From positions 1-45,449 of the forward strand of contig JAJACQ010000041.1 of NCBI GenBank assembly GCA_022601435.1: a stretch of DNA of 45,449 nucleotides. Reading direction: 5' to 3'. Below the pieces are notes generated by a model. The model ran no database searches. It was not told the origin of the DNA and saw nothing but the letters and a program-made list of their open reading frames with translations. A program made the translations under genes and the position numbers. The DNA comes from Chlamydiia bacterium. Its GTDB lineage: Bacteria; Chlamydiota; Chlamydiia; Chlamydiales; 2-12-FULL-49-11. Positions within the stretch are counted from its first letter, which is position 1, and every line of letters starts with the position of its first letter. Positions 24,505 to 33,555 of the stretch are shown piece after piece.

Positions 24505-25605
24505 ATGTCTAATTTAACACCGGCAGAGTATTTTGATTTAGGAGCTTTAGAGAGTTGGAATTTTATGGATTGGTCAATAGGAGAAATCAATGTTACAGCA
24601 TTAAATACCTATTTAGATGGCTTTTGTTCTCAGTTAAAAGAGCAAGGTTTGGATAGGGTGATATTATCATTTGCGCAAGTTTGTGATATTTCCTTGATAG
24701 TGAAAAGTGAGTTTGCGAATTTAAGTACTTCTGATGCGCTTTATATGTTATATAAAAATGTCGATGGCGCAATGATTAATGATAAAACAACCTTTGAATA
24801 TATTATTGATAGATTTGACTTAAACGGCGTGATTACGGGTTTGGCATTTGGTGGGGTGAGTGCTCAAGCCTCTGATTGGAAATTTGATTTTTCTTCGCAA
24901 TCGCCTAAAGAGCAAGCAAAGGCGTTGGTTGATTGGGCTTTTTCTATGAAGATAGGACAACTAGATTTTGATATAGAATTAAACTCTGTGTGTGAGCAAA
25001 GTGAACCTTCTCAGATGGCAGAGTTTTTTACGACTTTGAAAATTGCAATGGGAGAAAATCCTCTGACATTAACGGTGATGGGCGATACTAACTATTGGGG
25101 ACCTTTTGGATCTGTATTAAAACCTCTCTTTGAAGCAGGTAAACTTTCTGATATGTTCAATGGTATTAATTTGATGCTTTATAATGGTCAATACTATCTG
25201 AATGCGGGGCAAACCCCGATCGAAGGATGGGATTTGGAGTTGTGGATCAACCAAGTAGCTCAAGCAGGTGCAATGTCTGAAGAAGAAGCAGCCTCCTATT
25301 TGAATATTGGGTTTAATGCAAAGCTTGATTATACTAGTGCATCAACTTCTGGAGGGCCGCTTCCATATTCTGATATGCCATTGGGAATTTCAAACGGAGG
25401 TGCAGCAAGGTTTATTTTGGAAGCCTTGATTACAAGCTTGAAGGCATATACAAAAGATCAATCAATGCAGCTAGGAAAATCCTTTTTCTGGGATAGTAAT
25501 GCCGTCTATACAGTTTCTGCAAATAACAACTATGAATGCACTTTTTTTAGTAAAACTGAAGACTTTGAAAAAGACTTCTTTGCATATAGTTATTCTTGTC
25601 TATGA
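24505..25605 (+). CDS. GH18-like (chitinase-type) TIM-barrel protein
   Basis: 366 residues from the ATG at 24505, which has an AGGAG site 5 nt upstream; an in-frame TTG at 24481 has none. The pattern fits glycoside hydrolase family 18: LNGVITGLAFGG (barrel strand 3), IGQLDFDIELN near residue 152 (the DxDxE catalytic signature, with the acid/base Glu present), FNGINLMLYNGQYY (strand 6, with the Tyr typical of the family) and a late FFWDSN segment near the end (strand 8). No signal peptide is seen, so it would act inside the cell or leave by another route. A hairpin at 25667-25698 can end its transcript. It is a lone gene between mfd and a minus-strand pair. Call rests on motif pattern only; an inactive chitinase-like lectin remains possible. 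Confidence 0.6.
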   Translation: MSNLTPAEYFDLGALESWNFMDWSIGEINVTALNTYLDGFCSQLKEQGLDRVILSFAQVCDISLIVKSEFANLSTSDALYMLYKNVDGAMINDKTTFEYIIDRFDLNGVITGLAFGGVSAQASDWKFDFSSQSPKEQAKALVDWAFSMKIGQLDFDIELNSVCEQSEPSQMAEFFTTLKIAMGENPLTLTVMGDTNYWGPFGSVLKPLFEAGKLSDMFNGINLMLYNGQYYLNAGQTPIEGWDLELWINQVAQAGAMSEEEAASYLNIGFNAKLDYTSASTSGGPLPYSDMPLGISNGGAARFILEALITSLKAYTKDQSMQLGKSFFWDSNAVYTVSANNNYECTFFSKTEDFEKDFFAYSYSCL

Positions 25606-25624
25606 ACCTTTTGTTAAAAAAAAA

Positions 25625-26005
25625 TTATCTGGAAATGCAATAAATTGTAAATGCAAGAACACTAAAAAAAGCCCAAAGTTTTACATATTTGGGCTTTTCA
25701 AGTTGTTTACCGATAGATTTAGCTCCAACTAAAAATAGCCAAGTCCATAATATCCCTAAGTATACACTAAAAAAGATCTCTCCAATGAATATTGATAAAG
25801 CGGTTGAAAAATACGTATTTTTATAAAAAACAAAAATTGACATATAAAATATAATTGAAACTAATGTAAGATTGCGCTTACTAAGAATTTGAATATTTTC
25901 ATTTGTTGCATTTGAAAAAGTTTTGACGCCATAGACTGTAGAACATCCAAATATTGAAAAAGTAACAAAGTTTTTAAAGATGTACAGTAAAATCAAGCTA
26001 TTCAT
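25625..26005 (-). CDS. Small integral membrane protein, unknown
   Basis: 126 residues with about four hydrophobic segments (near 5-25, 45-65, 72-97, 108-123), so most likely an inner-membrane protein. It overlaps the end of the upstream gene by 8 nt, which suggests translational coupling and a shared role. No family is recognised. The last 20 codons contain the inverted repeat at 25667-25698, which could end transcription before the stop codon is copied. Either the transcript reads through or the true gene is less intact than it looks. Confidence 0.6.
   Translation of the reverse strand: MNSLILLYIFKNFVTFSIFGCSTVYGVKTFSNATNENIQILSKRNLTLVSIIFYMSIFVFYKNTYFSTALSIFIGEIFFSVYLGILWTWLFLVGAKSIGKQLEKPKYVKLWAFFSVLAFTIYCISR
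25667..25698 (+). terminator. Bidirectional rho-independent terminator
   Basis: AAAAGCCCAAA (25667-25677) pairs with TTTGGGCTTTT (25688-25698) over a 10-nt loop. On the plus strand it follows the GH18-like gene by about 60 bp and ends in TTTT. On the minus strand it ends in seven T and falls inside the 3' part of the convergent coding sequence. Confidence 0.7.
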
Positions 26006-26627
26006 TCATCTCCTCCTCGAACTTTTGTATATATTCATTTAATTTGCCTTTTTCTATGACGTTTCCGAAAAATTTATTAAATCCATCTCCTAATAAAAAT
26101 AAACTTAACCCCTTAGCCAAACCACCTGGTAATAACCAACATAAAGCACCGCTTAGAATTTCACAACCTCCGATTGCGGCATCTGTCCAATCAAAGTTAT
26201 CTTCACCTTTGCTTTCTATTACTTTTTGTCGAATGTAGGTATCAAATTCCTTTTTTGAGTAGCCTAATGAATTTCGATCTGATATATCAATCTGAAATGG
26301 TTCCTCTAAAATCCAATTTTTATTCCCTTTTGAATTTTTTTTAAAATTTTGATGTAGAAACATTTTTCTAAGGGGAATGCAAACTCTTTCAAATTCTGAA
26401 ATTTTTGATAAATAATTAATCATTTCTTTTAGTGATGGAAGATCATAGCCTAATTGGGTAATTTCTTTGTGAAAATTGATGATATAAGTTTTCATTTCTT
26501 TTTCAGATACAGTATTTTCACGAGCATTTTTAAAAAAGATGAATGCTCTTTGTTGAATGACTTCAAATTTATTTGAATAAAGATTTGCTTGATAAATAAT
26601 CAAGAAAAATAAAAATGCCTTTTTCAT
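25998..26627 (-). CDS. Secreted or membrane-anchored hypothetical protein
   Basis: 209 residues. An N-terminal signal-like segment (MKKAFLFFLIIYQANLYS) is followed by a charged, mostly helical region and a Gly-rich hydrophobic stretch (about 150-185, IGGCEILSGALCWLLPGG) that could insert in a membrane. The end is a charged helix (EYIQKFEEEMNE). It is the first gene of a two-gene unit with the membrane protein that overlaps it by 8 nt. I do not recognise the family. The glycine-rich hydrophobic hairpin recalls small membrane-active proteins, but that is only a resemblance. Confidence 0.65.
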   Translation of the reverse strand: MKKAFLFFLIIYQANLYSNKFEVIQQRAFIFFKNARENTVSEKEMKTYIINFHKEITQLGYDLPSLKEMINYLSKISEFERVCIPLRKMFLHQNFKKNSKGNKNWILEEPFQIDISDRNSLGYSKKEFDTYIRQKVIESKGEDNFDWTDAAIGGCEILSGALCWLLPGGLAKGLSLFLLGDGFNKFFGNVIEKGKLNEYIQKFEEEMNE

Positions 26628-26790
26628 ATTTTTTTCACATAAAGAACTTTGATGATTATCCTCTCATAAAATTAAACTTTTTTCAATAATTTTTTTTTTA
26701 AAATAAATCCAGTGAACCTTTTGTTTTTTTAAATGTTAAAGCCTTGTTTCTTTAATGTAAGAAATTGCTTGTTTATGGTAATCTCTGCTT

Positions 26791-27231
26791 ATGGAAGATC
26801 ATTTTCACTTGGGCGTAAAGGGAATTATAACCAACTCTTCTGGCGAAGTTCTGGTGTTAGAAAAGCATCCGAATAAGAGATGTGGTACAGTTTGGGATTT
26901 ACCTGGCGGCCGTATTCACAAAGGCGAAACTCTAGAACAAGCCTTAAAACGGGAAGTGTTTGAAGAAACAGGCCTTCAAAACTTAACCAATATTAAATTT
27001 CTATTAATGGACCTTGTAAATTTCCGCATACCCGTTGCGCAAAGCGATGTAGGTTTGATTTTCGCTGTCCATCAATGTAAGCTTGAGCAAATAGAAACCA
27101 TCACCTTGAGCGATGAACACACCTCATATAAATGGATGAGCCCATCAAAAGCTGCAAACCTACTAAAAGCATCTTACCCACGCCGTGTCATCAATCTGCT
27201 CTCTGCTTCACCTTGTTATGAGAAACCATAA
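26791..27231 (+). CDS. Nudix hydrolase
   Basis: 146 residues. It hydrolyses a nucleoside diphosphate linked to another moiety; the substrate cannot be told from sequence. The Nudix box is complete at residues 40-62: G40, E46, then R54-E55, E58-E59 and G61 with the expected spacing, the Glu residues binding Mg2+. A preceding WDLPGG is typical of MutT/ADP-ribose type members. No signal peptide. The last codons (CYEKP and stop) form the start of a palindromic repeat, and the same bases occur again at 27386-27405, so a piece of the gene end was duplicated with the repeat. Confidence 0.9.
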   Translation: MEDHFHLGVKGIITNSSGEVLVLEKHPNKRCGTVWDLPGGRIHKGETLEQALKREVFEETGLQNLTNIKFLLMDLVNFRIPVAQSDVGLIFAVHQCKLEQIETITLSDEHTSYKWMSPSKAANLLKASYPRRVINLLSASPCYEKP

Positions 27232-27380
27232 TAGCCTCATAATTACGTAAGAGTTTTGAGGTGAAAAATCGCCACTCCTGTTTTTTATTTTTGCGTGTAC
27301 GGAAAAATACACACCTGGGTTTGCAAAGGGCCTAGCCCTTTGCCGGGGGAGTGGGGGCTTAAGCCCCCGCTGCTTTCTAT
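27216..27380 (+). repeat. Composite palindromic repeat, copy 1
   Basis: It starts in the last codons of the Nudix gene (TTATGAG ... CTCATAA inverted repeat). It continues with TTTTTGCGTGTACGGAAAAA (about 27289-27308), the stem GCAAAGGGC/GCCCTTTGC (27323-27343) and GGGGGCTTAAGCCCCC (27353-27368). Layout matches copies 2 and 3, but the stem sequences after the first hairpin differ. It probably also terminates the Nudix transcript. Confidence 0.75.
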
Positions 27381-27385
27381 TTCAT

Positions 27386-27567
27386 CTTGTTATGAGAAAT
27401 CATAATAACCCCATAATTGCGAAAGAATTCTGAGATGAAAAAGTGCTGACTTTGTTTTTTATTTTTGCGTATACGCAAAAATCATACCTGGTAGTCCAGA
27501 GGGACTTTGTTCCTTTGGCGAGTCAAGAGCGGAGCTCTTGCGGGTTGCAGGGCAGAGCCCTGCCGAC
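27386..27567 (+). repeat. Composite palindromic repeat, copy 2
   Basis: Direct repeat of copy 1. Four palindromes are seen: TTTTTGCGTATACGCAAAAA (27462-27481), AGGGAC/GTTCCT (27500-27514), CAAGAGC/GCTCTTG (27524-27540) and GCAGGGC/GCCCTGC (27547-27563). The last ends 5 bp from the alaS stop codon, so the element also serves as the 3' flank of alaS. Confidence 0.8.
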
Positions 27568-30180
27568 CTATTGCAATAAGGCTGCGATATGGGAAAGAGC
27601 CTTTGTGAGATTTTGTGGCTTTGCAGCAGACCCGCGAGCACAAGTTTCTGATCCGCCGCCTCTACCTTCGATGAGGGGGAGGATTTCGTCGAGAAGCTTC
27701 TTTGCTGAAGGGAGGGAGGTTGCTGATTTAGTCTTTTGAATATGTATCTGACATGCGGATGGGTGATTATTGGCAAGTATTATAAGTCCGTTCTTTAATT
27801 TCCCTATAAGCTCTGTAGCAAAGATTCCGAACTCTTTTGAATCCATGGACACTTCTTTTGTGATATAGTGAATTCCGTCGATCTCTTGCTTTTCGTTGAG
27901 AAGGTGCTCTGTCATTGCTGCTATCTGTTCTTTCTTAAGCTTTTTATACTCGCTTTTTATTTCTTTGTACTCTGTCGATAATTTCTTTAGAGACTCTAGA
28001 GCCTTTGCTTCTGGTGCGCCTATTACTTTGCACATCTCTTTTAGCAAATGTTCCTTTTCATTAATAAAAGCCATAGCTTCTGATGCTGTGACTGCTTCTA
28101 TCCTTCTAATCCCTCCTGCAATCGACATTTCTTTGACGATCTTGAAAAGCCCTATCTCTGAAGTGTTTTTTACATGCGTTCCACCGCAGAGCTCCTTTGA
28201 AAAATCTCCCACAGATACAAGCCTTACTGTATCTCCATACTTTTCTCCAAATAGCTGTTTGATGTCTTTGTTTTTCTTTACATCTTCATAGCTCATTTCT
28301 TCGATCTCTACTTCATAGGCGCTAAAGATTGCATCATTAATCATCTTTTCAAGGGCTTCAATTTCATTTTCTTCGAGTTTTTTATGATGCGTGAAATCGA
28401 GCCTTAGAGATTTTTCTGAAACATAAGATCCTGCTTGTTTGATATGCGGTCCCAACACTTGCTCTAAAGCGTAGTGAAGCATGTGGGTTGCTGTATGATT
28501 CTTTTCTATATGAATGCGCTTCTTAACTTCAATTTCTGCATGGATAGGCTCGCCAACTAAAAGTGTGCCTTCTTTTAAGACGCCTTCATGCATCACAACC
28601 CCCGGATAAGGTGCTTTGCAATCGGCTACATGAAAAGAAGCTTTATGATGCTTCAAAATTCCTAGATCTCCGCGCTGACCACCCATCTCTGCGTAAAAAG
28701 GCGTTTTATCTAATATGATAGCGCCGTGCTGACCTTTTTCTAATGTATTTACAAATGCGCCGTTATGCAAAATTCCTGTGATCGCTGCTTCTGGATGTGC
28801 TGACTTTTCACGTAAAAACTCTGAGAAGCCGTGCTTTTTTACAAACTCAGGAAAAATCTGCTCTTTAACTTCTTGAGAGTGCGACTTATGAGCTTTCTTG
28901 GATTTTTCACGCGCTTCTTTTTCTAAGATTTCATAGGTATCTAGATTTACTTCTAAATGGTGATCTTTTGCAAGAAGACAGATCTCTTCAATTGGAAAGC
29001 CATAGGTATCTTTTAATGTGAACGCATCTTTTCCTGAAATTTCTTTTTGATCCGATGTTTTCGACTTTTCGATAATGGCATTTAAGATATTACCACCACG
29101 AGAAAGTGTTTTGATAAAACTCTCTTCTTCAAGTGTTAATAGCTCGCAAATTCTGTGTTTGTTTTTATGTAATTCAGGATAATCATCCCCCATTTCTTCT
29201 AAAAGGGTGGGGAAAAGATCTGCCATGAAAGGTTTTGTGATGGAAAGTTGTCTTGCATAACGTGTAGCTCGTCTTAAGATCTTTCTTAAAACATAGCCCC
29301 GATCGACATTCGAAGGAGCAGCACCATCTGCGATTGCAAAACTCAAAGCTCTGAGGTGATCACAAACGACATGATAAGCAGCTTTATTTGCCGCGTAAGG
29401 AACTTTTGTCATTTTTGAGAGTCTTTGTATGAGTGCCTCAAAGATGTTCGTCTCAAAGACCGATTCCTTACCATTTAAAAGAGCTGTGATTCTTTCAAGA
29501 CCCATTCCAGTATCGATGCATGGTTTTGGAAGCTTTGTTTTGGTGCCATCTTTGGATTTATTAAACTCCATAAATACTAAGTTCCAATATTCAATAAACC
29601 TATGGCCATCAGGATCGTGCGCGGGGGATGAATAATCTCCAAAAGCATCACCTTTATCAAAATAAAGTTCTGAGCAGGGACCACAAGGGCCTGTATCACC
29701 CATTGACCAATAATTATCTTCTTCTCCCATAAAGCAAATTTGAGATTCAGGAAGGAAGGCTTTCCAAAGCTCATACGACTCAAGATCTTCTTTGTAAACG
29801 CTAACAAAAATCTGCTTTGGATCAATTTTTAAAACATCACAAGAAATCTCAAAAGCCATTTGGATAGCTTCTTTCTTAAAATAGTCTCCGAAAGAAAAAT
29901 TTCCAAGCATCTCAAAAAAAGTAAGATGTCGACTTGTATGACCCACATTATCAAGATCGTTGTGTTTTCCTCCGACTCGAATACATTTTTGAGAAGTTGT
30001 CATTTTTGAATGGGGCGCTTTTTCTTCATCTAAAAAATAGCTTTTAAATTGATTCATTCCAGCATTGACAAAGAGAAGGGTAGGGTCGTTGTGAGGAAGT
30101 GTTGATCCTGAAGGATAGAGTTTATGTCCCTTTTTTTCGAAGGACTCGAGAAACTTTTTTTTAATTTCTTGTATTTTCAT
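27568..30180 (-). CDS. alaS: Alanyl-tRNA synthetase
   Basis: 870 residues from the ATG at 30180; a GTG five codons upstream is in frame but poorly placed. It charges tRNA-Ala and clears Ser/Gly mischarging. Seen: class II catalytic core (HNDPTLLFVNAGMNQFK, then GGKHNDLDNVGHTSRH and FFEMLGNFSFGDYF), the editing domain with zinc ligands HTATH (about 560) and CGGTH (about 666), and a C-terminal coiled-coil and GRGGGSETCARGS glycine-rich part. Size is normal. It is divergent from tkt with a gap of under 80 bp that must hold both promoters. Confidence 0.97.
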   Translation of the reverse strand: MKIQEIKKKFLESFEKKGHKLYPSGSTLPHNDPTLLFVNAGMNQFKSYFLDEEKAPHSKMTTSQKCIRVGGKHNDLDNVGHTSRHLTFFEMLGNFSFGDYFKKEAIQMAFEISCDVLKIDPKQIFVSVYKEDLESYELWKAFLPESQICFMGEEDNYWSMGDTGPCGPCSELYFDKGDAFGDYSSPAHDPDGHRFIEYWNLVFMEFNKSKDGTKTKLPKPCIDTGMGLERITALLNGKESVFETNIFEALIQRLSKMTKVPYAANKAAYHVVCDHLRALSFAIADGAAPSNVDRGYVLRKILRRATRYARQLSITKPFMADLFPTLLEEMGDDYPELHKNKHRICELLTLEEESFIKTLSRGGNILNAIIEKSKTSDQKEISGKDAFTLKDTYGFPIEEICLLAKDHHLEVNLDTYEILEKEAREKSKKAHKSHSQEVKEQIFPEFVKKHGFSEFLREKSAHPEAAITGILHNGAFVNTLEKGQHGAIILDKTPFYAEMGGQRGDLGILKHHKASFHVADCKAPYPGVVMHEGVLKEGTLLVGEPIHAEIEVKKRIHIEKNHTATHMLHYALEQVLGPHIKQAGSYVSEKSLRLDFTHHKKLEENEIEALEKMINDAIFSAYEVEIEEMSYEDVKKNKDIKQLFGEKYGDTVRLVSVGDFSKELCGGTHVKNTSEIGLFKIVKEMSIAGGIRRIEAVTASEAMAFINEKEHLLKEMCKVIGAPEAKALESLKKLSTEYKEIKSEYKKLKKEQIAAMTEHLLNEKQEIDGIHYITKEVSMDSKEFGIFATELIGKLKNGLIILANNHPSACQIHIQKTKSATSLPSAKKLLDEILPLIEGRGGGSETCARGSAAKPQNLTKALSHIAALLQ

Positions 30181-30256
30181 TAGTATTTTTTCCACGTTTT
30201 AAATAGAATACATTATAAACCAAATTTGCAAGAATTGCAAGAAGAGACCATAAATC

Positions 30257-32281
30257 ATGCTAGATAAGTATCAAAAAAAAGTATTTGAAGAAGTTGCTAA
30301 CACTATTAGAGGCCTATCGATGGATGGGGTTGAAAAGGCCAATTCTGGTCACCCGGGCCTACCGCTTGGTTGTGCAGAATTAGGAGCCGTTCTCTGGGGA
30401 GAGTTTTTAAACTACAATCCAAAAGATGAGGATGCGCTTTGGCGAGATCATTTCGTGTTATCAGCAGGTCATGGGTCGATGTTTTTATATTCGGCACTTC
30501 ATTTAGCGGGCTATAAAGTCTCATTAGATGATTTGAAAAATTTTAGACAGAAGGATTCTATCACTCCTGGTCACCCAGAAAAATTAGATACTGAAGGTGT
30601 TGAAGTGACAACCGGTCCTTTAGGGCAGGGAGTTGCAAATGCTGTGGGAATAGCGCTTGGGTTAAAGGTTATGGCTGCAAAGTATAATCAGGATGGCTTT
30701 GATATATTTAATAATAAAGTTGTTTGTTTAGCAGGGGATGGCTGTTTGATGGAGGGGGTGTCTCATGAAGCCTCTTCTTTGGCAGGGCATTTATGTTTAG
30801 ATAACTTTATTCTTTTATATGATCGCAATAATATAACTTTAGATGGAGCCTTTTCTGATTCGTGTAGTGATGATGATATCATGAGATACAAATCTTATGG
30901 ATTTGATGTTGTAGAGATTGAAAATGGAAATGATATTGAAGAAGTGTATGAGACGTTGATGAATTTACGTAATAAGCAGGAAAAACCTTTGCTTGTTGTG
31001 TGTAATACGGTGATTGGATTTGGATCGCCTCATAAGGCAGGAACTCATAAAGCACATGGTTCTCCGCTTGGTGATGAAGAAATTACAGAAACAAAACGCG
31101 CTCTTGGCATGTCAGAAGAAAAATTCTATGTACCTGCGAGTGTAAAAGACTTTTTTAAAGAGAGAGAAGAGATTCAGAAGAAGAATAAAATCCGTTTTGA
31201 TGACATGATGGGTTCTTATGAGAAGAATTTTCCTAAGCTTGCAAAAGAGTTAAAGGAAATGAAGCATCATAAGATGCCAAAAGGGTTTAAAGAAGCGCTT
31301 TCAAACATTACCTTTGATGAGAAGATTTCAGGAAGAAAAGCATCAGCTGCTTGTCTTCAATTGATTGCAAAGCATGTACCGGCATTAATTGGTGGATCAG
31401 CGGATTTATCTGGATCAGATTGTACAAAGCTTGAGGATTATGGAATTATCAAAAGGGGTGATTTTTCTGGAAGAAATATCAAGTATGGTGTTCGTGAATT
31501 TTCAATGGCAGCGATTGCAAATGGAATGTCAACATTGCATCTAAGGCCTTTTATAGGAACTTTCTTTTGTTTTTCAGATTATATGAGAAATGCCATTAGG
31601 CTTGCATCATTATCAAAGCATCCGACGTTATTTGTTTTTACTCATGATTCAATTTTTTTAGGTGAAGATGGGCCTACGCACCAACCAGTAGAGCATTTGG
31701 CCTCACTGCGGGCAATGCCAGGGTTAGATGTTTTTCGTCCTGGAGATGCTAATGAAGTAGCAGGGTCGTGGTTTGTAGCGATGAACAAGCCGAGCGGGCC
31801 TTCAGCATTGATATTTACAAGACAAAATCTTCCAACACTTCAAGAAACAAAGCGTGATTTTGATGAGACTGTAGCAAAAGGTGCTTATGTTCTTGTAAAA
31901 GAAGATTCTTCTCGGAAATTAGATATGATTATTATAGGAACAGGGTCAGAGCTTCATTTGGCAAAAGAGGTCGCCGAAAGTCTTTCTTCAGATAAGTTTT
32001 CGAAAAATGTACGAGTAGTCTCTATGCCGTGTATGGATATATTCCATCGACAAGAAAAGGGTTATCAAGAAAGTGTAGTAGGTGGAGATTGCGATTTAGT
32101 TGTAAGTATTGAAGCGGGAACATCTTTTGGTTGGGAGCGTTATACAGGGCGCAATGGTTTGAATATTAGTATTGATACCTTTGGAAAATCTGAGCCAATT
32201 GATGATCTAAAGAATGATTTTGGGTTTACAGTGGATCAGGTCATAGAGCAAATCATGACAAGTACTAGTGCCAAAGTATGA
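30257..32281 (+). CDS. tkt: Transketolase
   Basis: 674 residues. It moves two-carbon ketol units between sugar phosphates in the non-oxidative pentose phosphate pathway, using thiamine diphosphate. Seen: N-terminal SGHPGLPLG; the ThDP/metal motif GDGCLMEG followed by NN in DRNNIT (from about residue 161); the pyrimidine-binding domain with EDGPTHQPVEHLASLRAMPG, the family signature; and the C-terminal domain. Length is normal. The stop overlaps the start of the next gene (ATGA), so the two are co-translated. Alanyl-tRNA synthetase lies divergently upstream. Confidence 0.96.
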   Translation: MLDKYQKKVFEEVANTIRGLSMDGVEKANSGHPGLPLGCAELGAVLWGEFLNYNPKDEDALWRDHFVLSAGHGSMFLYSALHLAGYKVSLDDLKNFRQKDSITPGHPEKLDTEGVEVTTGPLGQGVANAVGIALGLKVMAAKYNQDGFDIFNNKVVCLAGDGCLMEGVSHEASSLAGHLCLDNFILLYDRNNITLDGAFSDSCSDDDIMRYKSYGFDVVEIENGNDIEEVYETLMNLRNKQEKPLLVVCNTVIGFGSPHKAGTHKAHGSPLGDEEITETKRALGMSEEKFYVPASVKDFFKEREEIQKKNKIRFDDMMGSYEKNFPKLAKELKEMKHHKMPKGFKEALSNITFDEKISGRKASAACLQLIAKHVPALIGGSADLSGSDCTKLEDYGIIKRGDFSGRNIKYGVREFSMAAIANGMSTLHLRPFIGTFFCFSDYMRNAIRLASLSKHPTLFVFTHDSIFLGEDGPTHQPVEHLASLRAMPGLDVFRPGDANEVAGSWFVAMNKPSGPSALIFTRQNLPTLQETKRDFDETVAKGAYVLVKEDSSRKLDMIIIGTGSELHLAKEVAESLSSDKFSKNVRVVSMPCMDIFHRQEKGYQESVVGGDCDLVVSIEAGTSFGWERYTGRNGLNISIDTFGKSEPIDDLKNDFGFTVDQVIEQIMTSTSAKV

Positions 32282-33306
32282 TATATCTGTTTTGTCTCTG
32301 TTTTATATCATTATTTGCAGAGGTAACGCTTATACAGAACCCTGCGCAGCAGTTTAACTCGTCTGATAATTTTGCTAATCGTGTTGTGTATTTTTTTGTA
32401 GAGAAGGCAACAGACGGATCAGTAACACTTCAGCTGCAGCCACCTCCCTTTTATCCTTTTGATCAAAACTATATAAATGCCGGATTTGCTTATATAGATA
32501 GTGATAAGGTTGTAAAGACCTACACAAAGGATGAGGTTGCAAATCTTAAAAATGTAGATATTAGTTTTACTGTCAAAGCGTTTGCAAATACTCAGTCGGC
32601 AAATGGGTATAATTTTTATGCAACGGCCTATCAATGGTTTTTTAATCTCGACCAAAGAAGTGATCATTATTATCAATTGCAGCAGTTTAATAATGCTTAT
32701 GGAACAAATCCATCGATAGGGGGTCATGCATTATATTCAGATGTATTGAATATGAAGCATTGGGTATCGACTTCTGATGGGGTCTTTTTAACAACTAGTG
32801 ATATAGATAATGTTCTTGTGCAGGTAAATAAAGCTGCTACAAATACTTCGTATACTTTTACTGTAAGGATTGATCTCTCCCAGCTAACAGCCGCGCCATC
32901 AAGGACAGATCCTTCTGTATTGGTAGAGGCACCTCCAGGAATCTATTCGCTATTTTTCTTTTTTGAAATGCAGGCTCTTGATTTAAATCAACCTTTTGAG
33001 GATACACTCACAAATTATGCTTCCATACAGACAACTCAGATGAATTATCTATACAATAATGTGATTTGGATGGATGGGATGTTAGATGGCTCAAGTGCTC
33101 TTTATGATCCCAGCATTGCTGATCAAGTTATCATAAGGGTCAATCGCGCTTCCATTATCTCTCAGTATAATCGTACCCTCGCAGCAATAACAACTCAGTG
33201 GAATGGCTATGCTGAGCTTCCCAATCTCTCTACACAGTCCTCCTCTCTTATTAATGATATGCTCGCCACCATCGCAACCTATGAAGCCAACAAGGCAAAC
33301 TTCTAG
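32278..33306 (+). CDS. Secreted hypothetical protein coupled to tkt
   Basis: 342 residues. A short signal peptide (MIYLFCLCFISLFA) is followed by a polar, probably beta-rich domain (VRIDLSQLTAAPS, GIYSLFFFFEMQAL) and a helical end. No cysteine-rich or catalytic motif is recognised. The start overlaps the tkt stop by 4 nt (ATGA), an arrangement that needs no own ribosome site; a functional link with transketolase is unlikely because this protein is exported. The beta-rich, Thr/Asn-rich style resembles the small secreted proteins at 34291-37964, so it may be an outlying relative. Function unknown. Confidence 0.7.
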   Translation: MIYLFCLCFISLFAEVTLIQNPAQQFNSSDNFANRVVYFFVEKATDGSVTLQLQPPPFYPFDQNYINAGFAYIDSDKVVKTYTKDEVANLKNVDISFTVKAFANTQSANGYNFYATAYQWFFNLDQRSDHYYQLQQFNNAYGTNPSIGGHALYSDVLNMKHWVSTSDGVFLTTSDIDNVLVQVNKAATNTSYTFTVRIDLSQLTAAPSRTDPSVLVEAPPGIYSLFFFFEMQALDLNQPFEDTLTNYASIQTTQMNYLYNNVIWMDGMLDGSSALYDPSIADQVIIRVNRASIISQYNRTLAAITTQWNGYAELPNLSTQSSSLINDMLATIATYEANKANF

Positions 33307-33468
33307 TGAGGCAGGGCTCTGCCCTGCACCCGCAAGAGCTCTGCTCTTGACTCGCCAAAGGGACATAGTCCCTTTGGAAACCCAAAGCTGATTTTTTGTG
33401 CACGCACAAAAAATAAAGTATAAATGTATCTCTTTTGTTTTATTTTGTAATTATGAGTTTATTATGAC
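33307..33468 (-). repeat. Composite palindromic repeat, copy 3 (inverted)
   Basis: Reverse-complement copy of the element at 27386-27567. Palindromes: GCAGGGC/GCCCTGC (33311-33327), CAAGAGC/GCTCTTG (33333-33349), AGGGAC/GTCCCT (33359-33373) and TTTTTTGTGC/GCACAAAAAA (33392-33413). The distal block GTAATTATGAGTTTATTATGAC (33447-33468) matches the first block of copies 1 and 2. It sits directly after the stop at 33306 and likely terminates that transcript. Confidence 0.8.
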
Positions 33469-33555
33469 TTTTCGTAAAAAATAAAGGGAAAGCGTGTGTG
33501 AATGTGCTCGTAAAATTTAAATATGAAAAATCGTCAAAAAGACATTCAGATTTTA

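Noticed and set aside
27443..27776. Open frames of about 100 codons on both strands next to alaS
   Set aside because: They run through the palindromic repeat and overlap the alaS 3' end; no ribosome site or protein-like pattern.
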